Counted from the stretch's first letter, positions 7,489 through 16,685 are shown. The stretch: DNA of 64,000 nt from Dokdonella_A sp963758365 (GCA_963758365.1 CAVWVB010000001.1:2170001-2234000), one strand, 5' to 3'. The notes: generated by a model not told the origin, from the sequence alone. Program-made: numbers and translations.

Positions 7489-10400
7489 TCAGCGCCAGTC
7501 GCCCGCAGCAATGAAGGCACCCCAATAGAACGGCGCCGCGGACTTTCCGGCCTTGCGCCGAGCGGCCAAAGTTTCGCGCATCGCGGCGTGCAACGAATCC
7601 ACCGTGTCGGCATGGCGATCCAGCCGCGCCCGATACAAAGCGCCCATGAAATCGCTCGTCGCTCGATCATCCACGCGCCACAGGCTCATGATCACGGTCC
7701 GTGCACCTGCCAGATGGAACGCGCGGCGCAAACCAAGCACGCCCTCCTGCGCAGTGACATCGCCGAGCGCGGTCTCGCACGCCGACAGCACGGCCCACTG
7801 GGTTGCACTCAGATCGAGCCCGGCGATTTCCTCGCTGGTCAACAGACCGTCGTTCGCGCCATCCGTGCTGGCGCCATTGGCACCGCTGAAAGCGAGCGCC
7901 GACAAGTGTGCGAGATCCGGTTGCGCGTCGTCGGCCGCCCCTTTCACCAGAACAACGCCGCGCGTGCCGGATGCGTCCGCCTCGGCGCAGCGCTGGCCCA
8001 GAAAAACACCATGCGTCGCAAAATGCATGATGGTCTTTTGCGCCATCGCGTTGCGGACGGCCGTCTCCGTCGCCGCGGCGCCTTCGAGCATCGTCGTTTC
8101 GATCGCGTCGTTCGCGGCCTGCCGACTTAGTTCGCCGGCTTCCGCGCGCGCACCGGGCAATGGCTCGAACGGTGCGTTGCGCAGGCCAGTACACGCACTG
8201 CGCAGCGTACCCGTGGCACTTTCGGTCGTTCCGAAATCCGGAGCCGCGGCGATCAGAAGCGTGGACGCTCTCGAAGTCACTGGTGCGCGCACCAGTTCAC
8301 GTTCGTGATCAAGGACATGAAACTGCGGATCACTCTCAACCAGATAACGACCGTCGTCGCCTTCCAGTGCCGCGAAATTGACGCGCGCGAGCGCAGCCGA
8401 CGGAATCAGCAGTATGCGCCGCGCGTGAACTTCATCGGAAACAGGATCCCAGACCAGGTGCCGTAGCGCGCGACTCGCCTTCGACAATTCGATCGTGTCC
8501 GACCCCGCATCAGCGACCAATCGATACCATCGCATTGCCGCACGCTCGACGGTGGCGACATCACCGAGTGCAAGCATGCGTGGCGCACTGGCAGGGCTCG
8601 CCAGCAACGCATAGAGCTGCGGTCGTGGCGGCGGACGCACGCGCTGGAAACTCGATGGGCCGTCGACCGCGATCTCGACGAAACGCAGCAACGCTGCGCC
8701 GCGCGGTATTGCGGCGCGCACGGCCGCGAAATCTTGGTGCGCGGCCCTCAGACGTTCGCCGGCGGCGCCAGTGCGCGCGGCGAGTGCAAGTTCGGCCGTG
8801 TCGAATGCCCGCTCGGCTTCGATCAAGGCGGCGTGAGATCGCGAATCAGGTGCGCGTGCCAGCGCAACGCGCGCCTGTGAGAGTTCGCCGTTGCGTTGCT
8901 GCCAGGCATGCCAGAGATCCGCCAGCTCGGGCGTGTGCGTCGCACGCGCCGCGGCCAGGCGTCGCGCCGTCATCGCACCGACGATGCCGTTGGCGTCAAG
9001 TACCGCCTGCCACACGGCCTCGATCTGCCGCGGCTCGTGCGTGACGGCGGCAATTGCGACCATCCAGTCGAGGCCTCCATCAATGTGATCGATGACATCC
9101 AGTGCGCGATGCTCGTCGAGGTCGCTCGCGGTCACGCGCCGTACCAGTGCAGCAGAACGCTCCGCTGCCGCTGCGCTCGCAAACGCGTCATCGAAGCGCT
9201 TCTCACCCCACAACGCTGCGGCCAGACCCGCCTGCGTCGAGCGCGGATTCTTCAGTGAAAAATCGTCATGTGTGCCGACGCGTGCGAGATGACGCCGGAA
9301 AAGTTGCTCCGCTTCCGCGTAGCGGCCATGGTAGAGGTGAATATCCGCCAGGCCGATTTCGGCGGTGAACGACAACGGCGCCAGTCTGCCGATCTTCTCC
9401 GAGTTCAGGATCGATCGGCGCAGCGGCTCCATTGCTTGCGCGTCGTGCCCCTGGTCGGCGAGATTTCCGCCGAGATTGTTGTACGCGCCGGCCAGCTCCA
9501 TCGGTGGCGGGCTCGGCAACGCCTCGAGCGCTTGCACCGTCGCCCGGCAATGCGGCTCGGCATGTTTCAAATCCTTCTGGAAGCCCAGATTTGCACACAG
9601 TTCGTAGTGCATCATGGCGAGGTAGTAGCCGCCGCCGGTCGGCTGCGAGGCCTGCAGCGCCAGTGCTTGCTCGTAGTAGTGCTGCGCTCGGGCGAAATCG
9701 CCGAGTCGCAGCTCGATCTGCCCGCGCGAATCGAGCACGATCGTGTGCGCGGTGACGCTGTACGGCGTGGCCCGTGACGCAACGGCCACGGAACGATTGC
9801 CGAGTTCGATCGCGGCCGGGAAATGGCCGGCGTCGAGCTCCGCGAGGGCGCGCCAGCGCAACAGGTCCGCCTGCTCGGGACGTCGGTCCGCATGCGCTAG
9901 AGTCAGCGCAGCCTCAGCGCGATCGAGCACAGCGACGAAGCGATCGCGATCGCGCAGATACCATTCGCAGCCGGCAAGCCAGAGCAGCGCCTGTGCACGC
10001 CGCAAAGGAGAAAGTCCGGGCGCAAGTTTCAGCCCAGCCTCGATCTGCACGACCGCCTCGTCCAGGTCGTGTCGCTGCAGTCGACGGATGTACCCGCGAT
10101 CGATCGCGGCGTCGGCTTGCGCGTCGGCGCTGGCGCGATCACCGAGAGCCTTGACGATCGCATTGGCGCGTTCGAATTGGCGCGCCGCTTCGTCGTTCGC
10201 AAATTCGGCGCTCAAGGCATGGCCGAGCCGTGCCAACGCCTTCGCGTAGGCCAGAGATTGATCCCCGTCGAGTTGCTGGCGCAACGCCAGCTCACGCCGC
10301 GCCAGCGCCTCGACTTCTGCCGCGTGGGTTTCGATGCGGAAATCGTCGCGCTCGGCGTCGATCAACGCGGCCAGCGCGTCAGCGACTTCGCGCGATTGCG

Positions 10401-10533
10401 CGCCATGGCGATGCTCGGCCGCGGCCAGCGCGGAACGCGCGGCGGCTTCGGCGGCATCCACCGGTTGTGGCGAAACCGCCGACGTTGCGCGCACCGAAAG
10501 CGCGGCAGCAATGCAGATGGCGAATACTCGCAT
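7489..10533 (-). CDS. Exported TPR-CHAT domain protein (caspase-like peptidase fold)
   Basis: 1014 aa. The N-terminus (MRVFAICIAAALSVRATSA) looks like a signal peptide. Roughly residues 30-480 are helical TPR-type repeats (YYEQALALQASQ, AYNNLGGNLADQG, AEQLFRRHLARVG). The C-terminal 350 residues are a CHAT domain with both expected catalytic elements: His in MHFATHGVF (about residue 838) and Cys in LSACETALG (about residue 918). The end has the usual LWRVDDRAT...FYWGAFIAAG pattern. CHAT proteins are clan CD peptidase-like and often have partners that activate or are cleaved by them. No DGF tail and no 29-nt element. The gene sits inside the secreted-protein array, a few kb from the kinase-DUF4384 gene. 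Confidence 0.85.
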   Translation of the reverse strand: MRVFAICIAAALSVRATSAVSPQPVDAAEAAARSALAAAEHRHGAQSREVADALAALIDAERDDFRIETHAAEVEALARRELALRQQLDGDQSLAYAKALARLGHALSAEFANDEAARQFERANAIVKALGDRASADAQADAAIDRGYIRRLQRHDLDEAVVQIEAGLKLAPGLSPLRRAQALLWLAGCEWYLRDRDRFVAVLDRAEAALTLAHADRRPEQADLLRWRALAELDAGHFPAAIELGNRSVAVASRATPYSVTAHTIVLDSRGQIELRLGDFARAQHYYEQALALQASQPTGGGYYLAMMHYELCANLGFQKDLKHAEPHCRATVQALEALPSPPPMELAGAYNNLGGNLADQGHDAQAMEPLRRSILNSEKIGRLAPLSFTAEIGLADIHLYHGRYAEAEQLFRRHLARVGTHDDFSLKNPRSTQAGLAAALWGEKRFDDAFASAAAAERSAALVRRVTASDLDEHRALDVIDHIDGGLDWMVAIAAVTHEPRQIEAVWQAVLDANGIVGAMTARRLAAARATHTPELADLWHAWQQRNGELSQARVALARAPDSRSHAALIEAERAFDTAELALAARTGAAGERLRAAHQDFAAVRAAIPRGAALLRFVEIAVDGPSSFQRVRPPPRPQLYALLASPASAPRMLALGDVATVERAAMRWYRLVADAGSDTIELSKASRALRHLVWDPVSDEVHARRILLIPSAALARVNFAALEGDDGRYLVESDPQFHVLDHERELVRAPVTSRASTLLIAAAPDFGTTESATGTLRSACTGLRNAPFEPLPGARAEAGELSRQAANDAIETTMLEGAAATETAVRNAMAQKTIMHFATHGVFLGQRCAEADASGTRGVVLVKGAADDAQPDLAHLSALAFSGANGASTDGANDGLLTSEEIAGLDLSATQWAVLSACETALGDVTAQEGVLGLRRAFHLAGARTVIMSLWRVDDRATSDFMGALYRARLDRHADTVDSLHAAMRETLAARRKAGKSAAPFYWGAFIAAGDWR

Positions 10534-10658
10534 GACCGCAAGTCCTCATCGACAAGCGGTTTATATCATTTGCACTGCCTTGTCGGGCGTATCGGCTCCA
10601 GCGCACGTCCGGAAATTTGCTCTCGTCAGCGTTACCGGGCTTTTCCGGCGGCACACCA

Positions 10659-12008
10659 TCAGTCGAATCCATTGCCGAAAATCTCATCGGCGGCGAACAC
10701 CAGCACGCGACCGCTGTCGGTGACGCCGTTGTTGGGATTCGCGTCGTAGTTTGGCGCACCGACGAAGATACGATCGCCGGAAACGCTGAGTGCGCGACCG
10801 GCTTGTTGTCCGATCGACAGTTGATCGTCGCTGAAGAGCTCGGCGGTCGCGAGCCAGCCAAAGTGCGGAGGGATGATCAGCGTGCGCTTGAACACGGTCA
10901 CGCTGCCGGTATCGCCACTGCCGCCGAACACGGTATGAAAACGTTGCGGCGCGGCGCCGAACACGCGATCGTGTCGAGGATCATAGGCAACGACCGTGCC
11001 GAACTGCTCGTTGGCGGCGGCATTCGCGAGGAACAACTGCGACTCCTGCTGCCAGCCTCCACTTCCGTCGGGCGTGAACACGAACACGGCGCCCGCATCG
11101 CTGACCGGCGTGGGGACCACGCGGTCGCGTCCGGGCGCTCCGATAACGACGCGACTCGGTCCGGCCGCGACGCTGAAACCGAACAAATCCAGATCGAGCG
11201 GATTGTCCGCCGTGAGGTACGCGACCTGCTGCCAACCCATGCCCGTATGCGTTGGGTTCGCGAACACATAGGCCGCGCCGCCGAAGTGTGCCGCTGCACC
11301 GCGATCGCGATATGGCGCTCCGACGACCGCGAGGTCGGGCAGGCTGACATTCGGACTCCGGTACAGCGCGATGCTCGCGCCGAAGAAGTCACCGTCGACC
11401 CCATTTGTCGCGTGCAGAATACCGACTCCGTCAATGCCCTGATCGGCATAGAACGTTGCGACATAGCCGCCGGGGAACGCGCTGCTGCCTGGGCGACCTT
11501 CGCCAATCAAATCTCCGGTAATGGCGACGGCATAACCGTCATGATCTCCTGCTTCGCCGAAACCGGTGGATTGCCAGCTCCAGCGCTGCTCGAACGCGTC
11601 GTAACCGTATTCCGAAACGGAGCCTGCGCCGGTGCCATTCACGGTTTCGTCGGGTGCACCCACGCGCAGGCGATCACCGGCAATCGCAAGCGCGGCGCCG
11701 AAGTGCACGCCGGGCCGCAGTGATTCCTCGATGATCGAGGCCTGTGGCCCGCCAGCGTTGAGCCGCACCGCGACCCGCCCCGCCTGTGCGATTCCGTTGA
11801 CGGTTGCGCGCGGCTCGCCGATTGCGAAGCCCGCGGCATCGGCCGATACCGCGCTGCCAAAGAGAGCGCCGCTCTGCGGCTCGAGCGGCTGCTCGCTCCG
11901 CTCCAGGAACCACCCGTTCGACGCCGCGATCGCAGGCTCGGTTGTCGTTGCACTCGCCACAGCCAGCAAAGCTGTCTCCGCCACCGCGTATACCGATTTC
12001 ATGTTCAT
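10659..12008 (-). CDS. Secreted FG-GAP repeat protein with DGF tail
   Basis: 449 aa; MNMKSVYAVAETALLAVASATT is a weak but plausible signal sequence. FG-GAP blocks recur through the body: FGAALAIAGDRLRVGAPDE, DGYAVAITGDLIGEG, FGFSVAAGPSRVVIGAPGRDR, and ALSVSGDRIFVGAPNYD. It ends in ADEIFGNGFD, a DGF tail with Asn for Asp. It is the same length and architecture as the 2133-3479 gene, so the two are paralogues. The ATG lacks a strong Shine-Dalgarno; a short frame carrying element E stops 6 nt upstream, so translational coupling is possible. Probably surface-exposed or secreted; ligand unknown. Confidence 0.78.
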   Translation of the reverse strand: MNMKSVYAVAETALLAVASATTTEPAIAASNGWFLERSEQPLEPQSGALFGSAVSADAAGFAIGEPRATVNGIAQAGRVAVRLNAGGPQASIIEESLRPGVHFGAALAIAGDRLRVGAPDETVNGTGAGSVSEYGYDAFEQRWSWQSTGFGEAGDHDGYAVAITGDLIGEGRPGSSAFPGGYVATFYADQGIDGVGILHATNGVDGDFFGASIALYRSPNVSLPDLAVVGAPYRDRGAAAHFGGAAYVFANPTHTGMGWQQVAYLTADNPLDLDLFGFSVAAGPSRVVIGAPGRDRVVPTPVSDAGAVFVFTPDGSGGWQQESQLFLANAAANEQFGTVVAYDPRHDRVFGAAPQRFHTVFGGSGDTGSVTVFKRTLIIPPHFGWLATAELFSDDQLSIGQQAGRALSVSGDRIFVGAPNYDANPNNGVTDSGRVLVFAADEIFGNGFD

Positions 12009-12038
12009 CGTTCGCTACTCGCGCAGACCCTGCCGGAT

Positions 12039-12067
12039 TGAATGCCGGCAAGCGCGAAACCGAACAC
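12039..12067 (-). promoter_or_regulatory. Shared 29-nt upstream element, copy E
   Basis: GTTCGGTTTCGCGC, four bases, then CGGCATTC on the gene strand, 30 nt from the ATG of the second FG-GAP gene. It directly follows a degraded DGF-like tail. The V-R-F-R-A-C-R-H-S frame through it stops 6 nt before that ATG. Confidence 0.58.
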
Positions 12068-12070
12068 TGA

Positions 12071-12125
12071 CGGCAGCGCCTTGAAACCGCTGTAGAGAAT
12101 CACGTCCGTCTCGTGGGGCGATATC
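12071..12125 (-). pseudogene. Remnant of a choice-of-anchor Q / DGF-tail gene 3' end
   Basis: Read on the minus strand, this fragment gives DI, a frame slip, then HETDVILYSGFKALP. It lines up with DIGAYESDVLLYNGFESMP at the end of the 1029-2087 gene. No body of the gene survives upstream, because the Calx-beta gene's stop codon lies at 12136. It is most simply the last scrap of a third beta-helix paralogue lost by deletion. Confidence 0.55.
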
Positions 12126-12135
12126 AAAGATGCGA

Positions 12136-14091
12136 CTAGCGCGCGGGCGGGGACACCTTGGCCGGGTCGAAAGCATCCGGTGCGACCCAGAACGACGAAT
12201 CGATGGCAGCCGCGGGGACGATCGGCAGCGGTGCGTCTGGACCAGGCTCGAACCCATCGACGAAAATGCGATCGCTGCGCACGGTCAGGTGGTATTCGCG
12301 GTTTATGAAATTGGTCGACCCACCAGCGACGCCGAGATTGAAATATCCGGACGAGACATCGCCCGGAAGCGTCGGCGTGGCCGGGATGCCGCTGAGCGTA
12401 CCGGTGGCGGAATCGATCGTAAGTTCCGGTGGTCCTCCCGCCCAGCTCGGCGCTCCGCCCAGATTCTCCACGGTGAACGTCAGCGAATACGGAACGCCGA
12501 CCGTCGCATCCGGCAAAGGTGGCATTGTGGAAATGTATGCACGGTCGTCATCAACGATCGTGACGAGCCCGTCCGTCGCGTAGGAATAACCGACGTTCTG
12601 CAAGACTTGCGCATGCATGCCGTTGCTGAGCAGGACGCGGAAGAACAGATTGCTGCCGGCGCCCCGACTGACCGTGTTGCCGATCACCGGTACGCTGATC
12701 GTGCGTTGGGTCGCACCCGGCGCAAATGTCAGCGTGCCCGACGCCGCCTGGAAGTCGGTGCCCGCGTGCGCGGTTCCGTTCGTGGTCGCGTAGTCGACGC
12801 TGACCGTCTGCGTCGACGCGTGCGACAGTGACACCGTGAGCAGCGCCGGCGCAGTGCCGGCATCGCCTTCGTTGACCGACGTGCGATCGATCGTGATCTG
12901 CGGCGGCAGCACGGCAGGCTGAGGCCAGAAGCGCGCGGTGCCGCCGCCACGCCCGGCAGGCCCGTACGGATAACCGAGGTACGCGATCGGTATCGTATAC
13001 ACGGAAAACCCGGCCGCGGTGAATGGCGCGCGCAACACGACTACCGGATCAGGGTAGTAGGCATTGCCGGTCAGCACCGCATATTGGGCATCCGGGCTGA
13101 TCGCGACGTCCTCGAATCCCGCGGAAGTCCGCGGCACCTCGAGTTGTTCCACATTGGAACTGACCGAGTACGGCGCCGCTATCGCGTACGCGTGCGCTGG
13201 GGGCGGGTTGGCGTAGCCGTCGACGACGAGGGCTTGGCTGCCGTCGGGCACGAATGCGCTACCGTCGAGTCCTTGGGCACCGGCAATCACGAGATCCTCG
13301 TGTGGACTCGCGGCGGAAAACGGCGCGTGCAGAATGCGTAGCGTGCTCGACACGCTGTCCGCCGCGAGCAGGGTCGATTTGTCCGGCGACAGTTCGACGG
13401 CGTAGCTGTCTACGTGGTGTCCCTCAATGTCCGACGGCAACGCGATCGTAAATGCGATCGCGGTGTACGGCGGATCGAGCGCGCTGATGCCGTTGGTGTG
13501 GCCGACGTAGGCGCGACCGGTATCCGGGTCGAACACGATGCCGTGCGTCTGCGCGGTGCCGAAGTCGCCCGGCAGGGTCACGACATTGCTCGCGACCGAC
13601 GCGCTCGACAGCGGCGTCGGCACCACGAAAAGCTTGGGGCGATCCGCCGGCATATTGGGCGAGCCGGATGCGAGCAGCAGATGCGTGCCGGCCGGATTCA
13701 GCGCGACCGAACCAAGACCCCAGTACGTGCCGTTTAGGCCATCCGGATGGAAGGAGCCGGTGATCGCTCCGCTCGGAATGTCGATTATGTCGACACCAAC
13801 GTACGTACTGAACGGAATGTTGGCGCCGAGATCGCTGCCAACCGCGACGTCGCGGCTCAGCAAGGTGAGTCCGTGCAGATTGATGACATGCGGAACCTGC
13901 AATGCGATGTAGTACGGCACCGGATTCGCCAGTTCGTGCGCGAGATCGCCGAGTACGACCAGCGGTCCCGGGCCGTTGAGACCGTTTCCCGTCGAGATCA
14001 CCAGTTCCTGCGCGCTGGCGACAGCGCCGGCCAGCAGGAACGCCATCAGGGACCATCTTGCCGGGGTGCACAGTGACTGGGTGTTCATCAT
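12136..14091 (-). CDS. Secreted protein with N-terminal repeat region, Calx-beta domain and internal DGF motif
   Basis: 651 aa from the ATG at 14091 (GAGG upstream). The signal peptide is WSLMAFLLAGAVASAQ. Residues about 25-400 look like a beta-propeller of the LVIVD/40-residue type (GNAYVGHTNGISALD-like segments, with repeated V-V-x-L-P-G-D and ALVVDGYA). A Calx-beta domain follows near 400-490 (VNEGDAGTAPALLTVSLS, ATTNGTAHAGTDF, SGTLTFAPGATQRTI). A putative Ig-like segment follows (ATVGVPYSLTFTVEN). SDRIFVDGFE is followed by 41 more residues, so the motif is not terminal here. Calx-beta domains bind Ca2+. Copy F of the 29-nt element lies 37 nt upstream. Probably secreted; role unknown. Confidence 0.75.
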   Translation of the reverse strand: MMNTQSLCTPARWSLMAFLLAGAVASAQELVISTGNGLNGPGPLVVLGDLAHELANPVPYYIALQVPHVINLHGLTLLSRDVAVGSDLGANIPFSTYVGVDIIDIPSGAITGSFHPDGLNGTYWGLGSVALNPAGTHLLLASGSPNMPADRPKLFVVPTPLSSASVASNVVTLPGDFGTAQTHGIVFDPDTGRAYVGHTNGISALDPPYTAIAFTIALPSDIEGHHVDSYAVELSPDKSTLLAADSVSSTLRILHAPFSAASPHEDLVIAGAQGLDGSAFVPDGSQALVVDGYANPPPAHAYAIAAPYSVSSNVEQLEVPRTSAGFEDVAISPDAQYAVLTGNAYYPDPVVVLRAPFTAAGFSVYTIPIAYLGYPYGPAGRGGGTARFWPQPAVLPPQITIDRTSVNEGDAGTAPALLTVSLSHASTQTVSVDYATTNGTAHAGTDFQAASGTLTFAPGATQRTISVPVIGNTVSRGAGSNLFFRVLLSNGMHAQVLQNVGYSYATDGLVTIVDDDRAYISTMPPLPDATVGVPYSLTFTVENLGGAPSWAGGPPELTIDSATGTLSGIPATPTLPGDVSSGYFNLGVAGGSTNFINREYHLTVRSDRIFVDGFEPGPDAPLPIVPAAAIDSSFWVAPDAFDPAKVSPPAR

Positions 14092-14128
14092 CAGGACCTC
14101 AGGCGGCAGCGGCGCCGCTGTGCTGACT

Positions 14129-14157
14129 GGAATGCCGGAATGCGACAAAACGAACGC
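14129..14157 (-). promoter_or_regulatory. Shared 29-nt upstream element, copy F
   Basis: GTTCGTTTTGTCGC, four bases, then CGGCATTC on the gene strand, 37 nt from the ATG of the Calx-beta gene. In the common frame it reads V-R-F-V-A-F-R-H-S and stops 7 nt before that ATG. Confidence 0.55.
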
Positions 14158-14417
14158 CGGCGTCGCATATCTCCCGGTGGTACCGAGTCGCTGAGGTTCG
14201 CGCTGACCAAGGCGGTTTGACTTGCGCCGATCGCGCTGTGGTGGCGCGCGTCAGCGCCTTGCGCAAGTTCCGATCTGCCCGGCCTTCCTTGCCCATTTCG
14301 ATGGGAGACTGCGGACGAATTCGCGATGCGAATCCCGCATCGGTCCCGGAGTCAGAGCCTATCGACGCCGGCGGCGATCGGTCAAAATGACGGCCCCGCC
14401 GCGCTGATCGATCCGCA
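14158..14417. other. Divergent intergenic region between Calx-beta gene and parC
   Basis: The full gap is 14092-14417; its left end holds element F. The remainder must hold the parC promoter, but I see no convincing -10/-35 pair and only a weak Shine-Dalgarno in front of the parC ATG. The open frames here are shadows. Confidence 0.5.
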
Positions 14418-16658
14418 ATGAACCTGCAAACCAACTACGAACAGATTCCGCTCAAGGACTACGCGGAGCGCGCCTACCTCGACTACTCGATGTACGTCGT
14501 GCTCGACCGTGCGCTGCCCTTCGTCGGCGACGGACTCAAGCCCGTGCAGCGGCGCATCGTGTACTCGATGAGCGAACTCGGACTCGATGCCGGCGCGAAG
14601 CCGAAGAAATCCGCACGCACGGTCGGTGACGTGATCGGCAAGTTCCACCCGCACGGAGACAGTGCCTGCTACGAGGCGATGGTGCTGATGGCGCAGCCGT
14701 TCTCGTACCGCTATCCGCTGATCGACGGCCAAGGGAATTTCGGCTCCAGCGATGATCCGAAGTCGTTCGCGGCGATGCGCTATACCGAATCGCGGCTGAC
14801 GCCGATCGCCGAACTCCTGCTCACCGAGCTCGGACAGGGCACGGTCGAGTGGACGCCGAACTTCGACGGCACCCTCAAGGAACCCTCGTGGCTGCCGTCG
14901 CGCGTGCCGCATGTGCTGCTCAACGGCTCAACCGGCATCGCGGTCGGCATGGCGACCGATATTCCGCCGCACAACCTGCGCGAAATCGCGAGCGCCTGCA
15001 TCCGCTTGCTCGACGAGCCGGGCGCGAGCGTTGCGGAGCTCTGCGAGCATGTGAAGGGACCCGATTTTCCGACCCGCGCCGAGATCATCACCCCGATCAA
15101 CGACCTCGTCGCGATGTACGCGACGGGAACCGGCTCGGTGCGCTGCCGCGCGGTGTACATGAAGGAGGACGGCAACGTCGTCGTCACGGCCCTGCCCTAC
15201 CAGGTCTCGCCGTCGAAGGTGCTCGAGCAGATCGCGAGCCAGATGCGCGCGAAGAAACTGCCGATGCTCGAAGACATCCGCGACGAATCAGATCACGAGA
15301 ATCCGACCCGGATCGTGCTCATGCCGCGCTCCAGTCGCATCGATCTCGACGAGATGATGCAGCACCTCAATGCAACCACGGACCTCGAGCGCAGCTACCG
15401 CGTCAACCTCAACATGATCGGCCTCGACGGAAAGCCGCAGGTCAAGAACCTCAGGCAAATCCTTGCCGAATGGCTGCGCTTCCGCGAGGACACGGTGACC
15501 CGGCGCCTGCAGCATCGTCTGGCCAAGGTCGAACGCCGCCTGCACCTGCTCGAAGGCCTGCGCATCGCGTTCCTCAACCTCGACGAGGTGATCCGCATCG
15601 TCCGCAGCGAGGACGAGCCCGGCCCGGTCCTGATCGCGCGCTTCGCGCTCAGCGAGGAACAGGCCGACTACATCCTCGAGACACGGCTGCGCCAGCTCGC
15701 CCGCCTCGAGGAGATGAAGATCGATGCCGAGCGCGCCGCGCTCGAGGAGGAGCGTGCACGGATCAGCGTGATTCTCGGCTCGAAGGCGCGCCTGAAGACC
15801 CTGGTCAAGGACGAGCTGAAAATCGACGCGAAGAAGCATGGCGATGAGCGGCGCGCGCCTCTGGTCGAACGCGCGGTCGCGCAGGCCCTCGACGAGACCG
15901 CGCTGGTTGCGAGCGAGCCGGTCACGGTCGTGCTGTCGGTCAAGGGCTGGGCGCGCGCGGCAAAGGGCCATGACGTCGACGCCACCACGCTCGGCTATCG
16001 TGAAGGCGACAGCTTTCTTGCGGCCGCGCGCGGCCGCACCACCCAGCAGGCGGTCTTCCTCGACTCGACGGGGCGCAGCTACTCGACACCCGCGCATGCG
16101 CTGCCGTCGGCACGCGGCAACGGCGAACCGCTGACCGGACGCTTCGCGCTGCCGGCCGGCGCACGCTTCGACGCGGTCGCGATCGCGGATTCCGCGAACC
16201 GGCTCGTGCTCGCGTCCGACTTCGGCTACGGCTTCGTGACCCGCTTCGAAACCCTGCTCGCGAACAAGAAGGCCGGCAAGCAGGTCCTCAACATCGACGC
16301 CAGGGCGCGCGTGCTCGCGCCCGCACTGGTGGCCGACACCGCACGCGACCGCCTGGTCGTGGTCACCGACGCCGGGCATCTGCTGATGTTCTCGGTGGCC
16401 GAACTGCCGGAACTCGACAAGGGTGGCAAGGGCAACAAGCTGATCGAGATCCCGAAGTCGAAGCTCGCGGCCGGTGAGCGCGTCGCGGGCATCGCGGTCG
16501 TCGCCGAAGGCGTCGGCGAGGTCACCCTGTATGCGGGCCAGCGCAAGCTGACCCTGCGCTGGGCCGATCTCGTCGAGTACGGCGGCAACCGCGCCACGCG
16601 CGGCGCACTGTTGCCGCGCGGACTCAGGCGCGTCGAACGGATCGAAGCAACGGGTTGA
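14418..16658 (+). CDS. parC: DNA topoisomerase IV subunit A
   Basis: 746 aa, essentially the length of E. coli ParC (752). With ParE it decatenates daughter chromosomes in the cytoplasm. The winged-helix/tower region is intact, and the active-site Tyr is residue 122 in AAMRYTESRLT, which forms the covalent bond to DNA. The quinolone-resistance region HPHGDSACYEAM has Ser82 and Glu86 (E. coli Ser80/Glu84), the susceptible-type residues. The C-terminal third has the ParC-type pinwheel repeats and lacks the GyrA box, which separates it from GyrA. parE is not adjacent. A strong hairpin follows the stop. Confidence 0.97.
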   Translation: MNLQTNYEQIPLKDYAERAYLDYSMYVVLDRALPFVGDGLKPVQRRIVYSMSELGLDAGAKPKKSARTVGDVIGKFHPHGDSACYEAMVLMAQPFSYRYPLIDGQGNFGSSDDPKSFAAMRYTESRLTPIAELLLTELGQGTVEWTPNFDGTLKEPSWLPSRVPHVLLNGSTGIAVGMATDIPPHNLREIASACIRLLDEPGASVAELCEHVKGPDFPTRAEIITPINDLVAMYATGTGSVRCRAVYMKEDGNVVVTALPYQVSPSKVLEQIASQMRAKKLPMLEDIRDESDHENPTRIVLMPRSSRIDLDEMMQHLNATTDLERSYRVNLNMIGLDGKPQVKNLRQILAEWLRFREDTVTRRLQHRLAKVERRLHLLEGLRIAFLNLDEVIRIVRSEDEPGPVLIARFALSEEQADYILETRLRQLARLEEMKIDAERAALEEERARISVILGSKARLKTLVKDELKIDAKKHGDERRAPLVERAVAQALDETALVASEPVTVVLSVKGWARAAKGHDVDATTLGYREGDSFLAAARGRTTQQAVFLDSTGRSYSTPAHALPSARGNGEPLTGRFALPAGARFDAVAIADSANRLVLASDFGYGFVTRFETLLANKKAGKQVLNIDARARVLAPALVADTARDRLVVVTDAGHLLMFSVAELPELDKGGKGNKLIEIPKSKLAAGERVAGIAVVAEGVGEVTLYAGQRKLTLRWADLVEYGGNRATRGALLPRGLRRVERIEATG

Positions 16659-16685
16659 TACGAGCTGGAGCGATCGCGAAACGAA

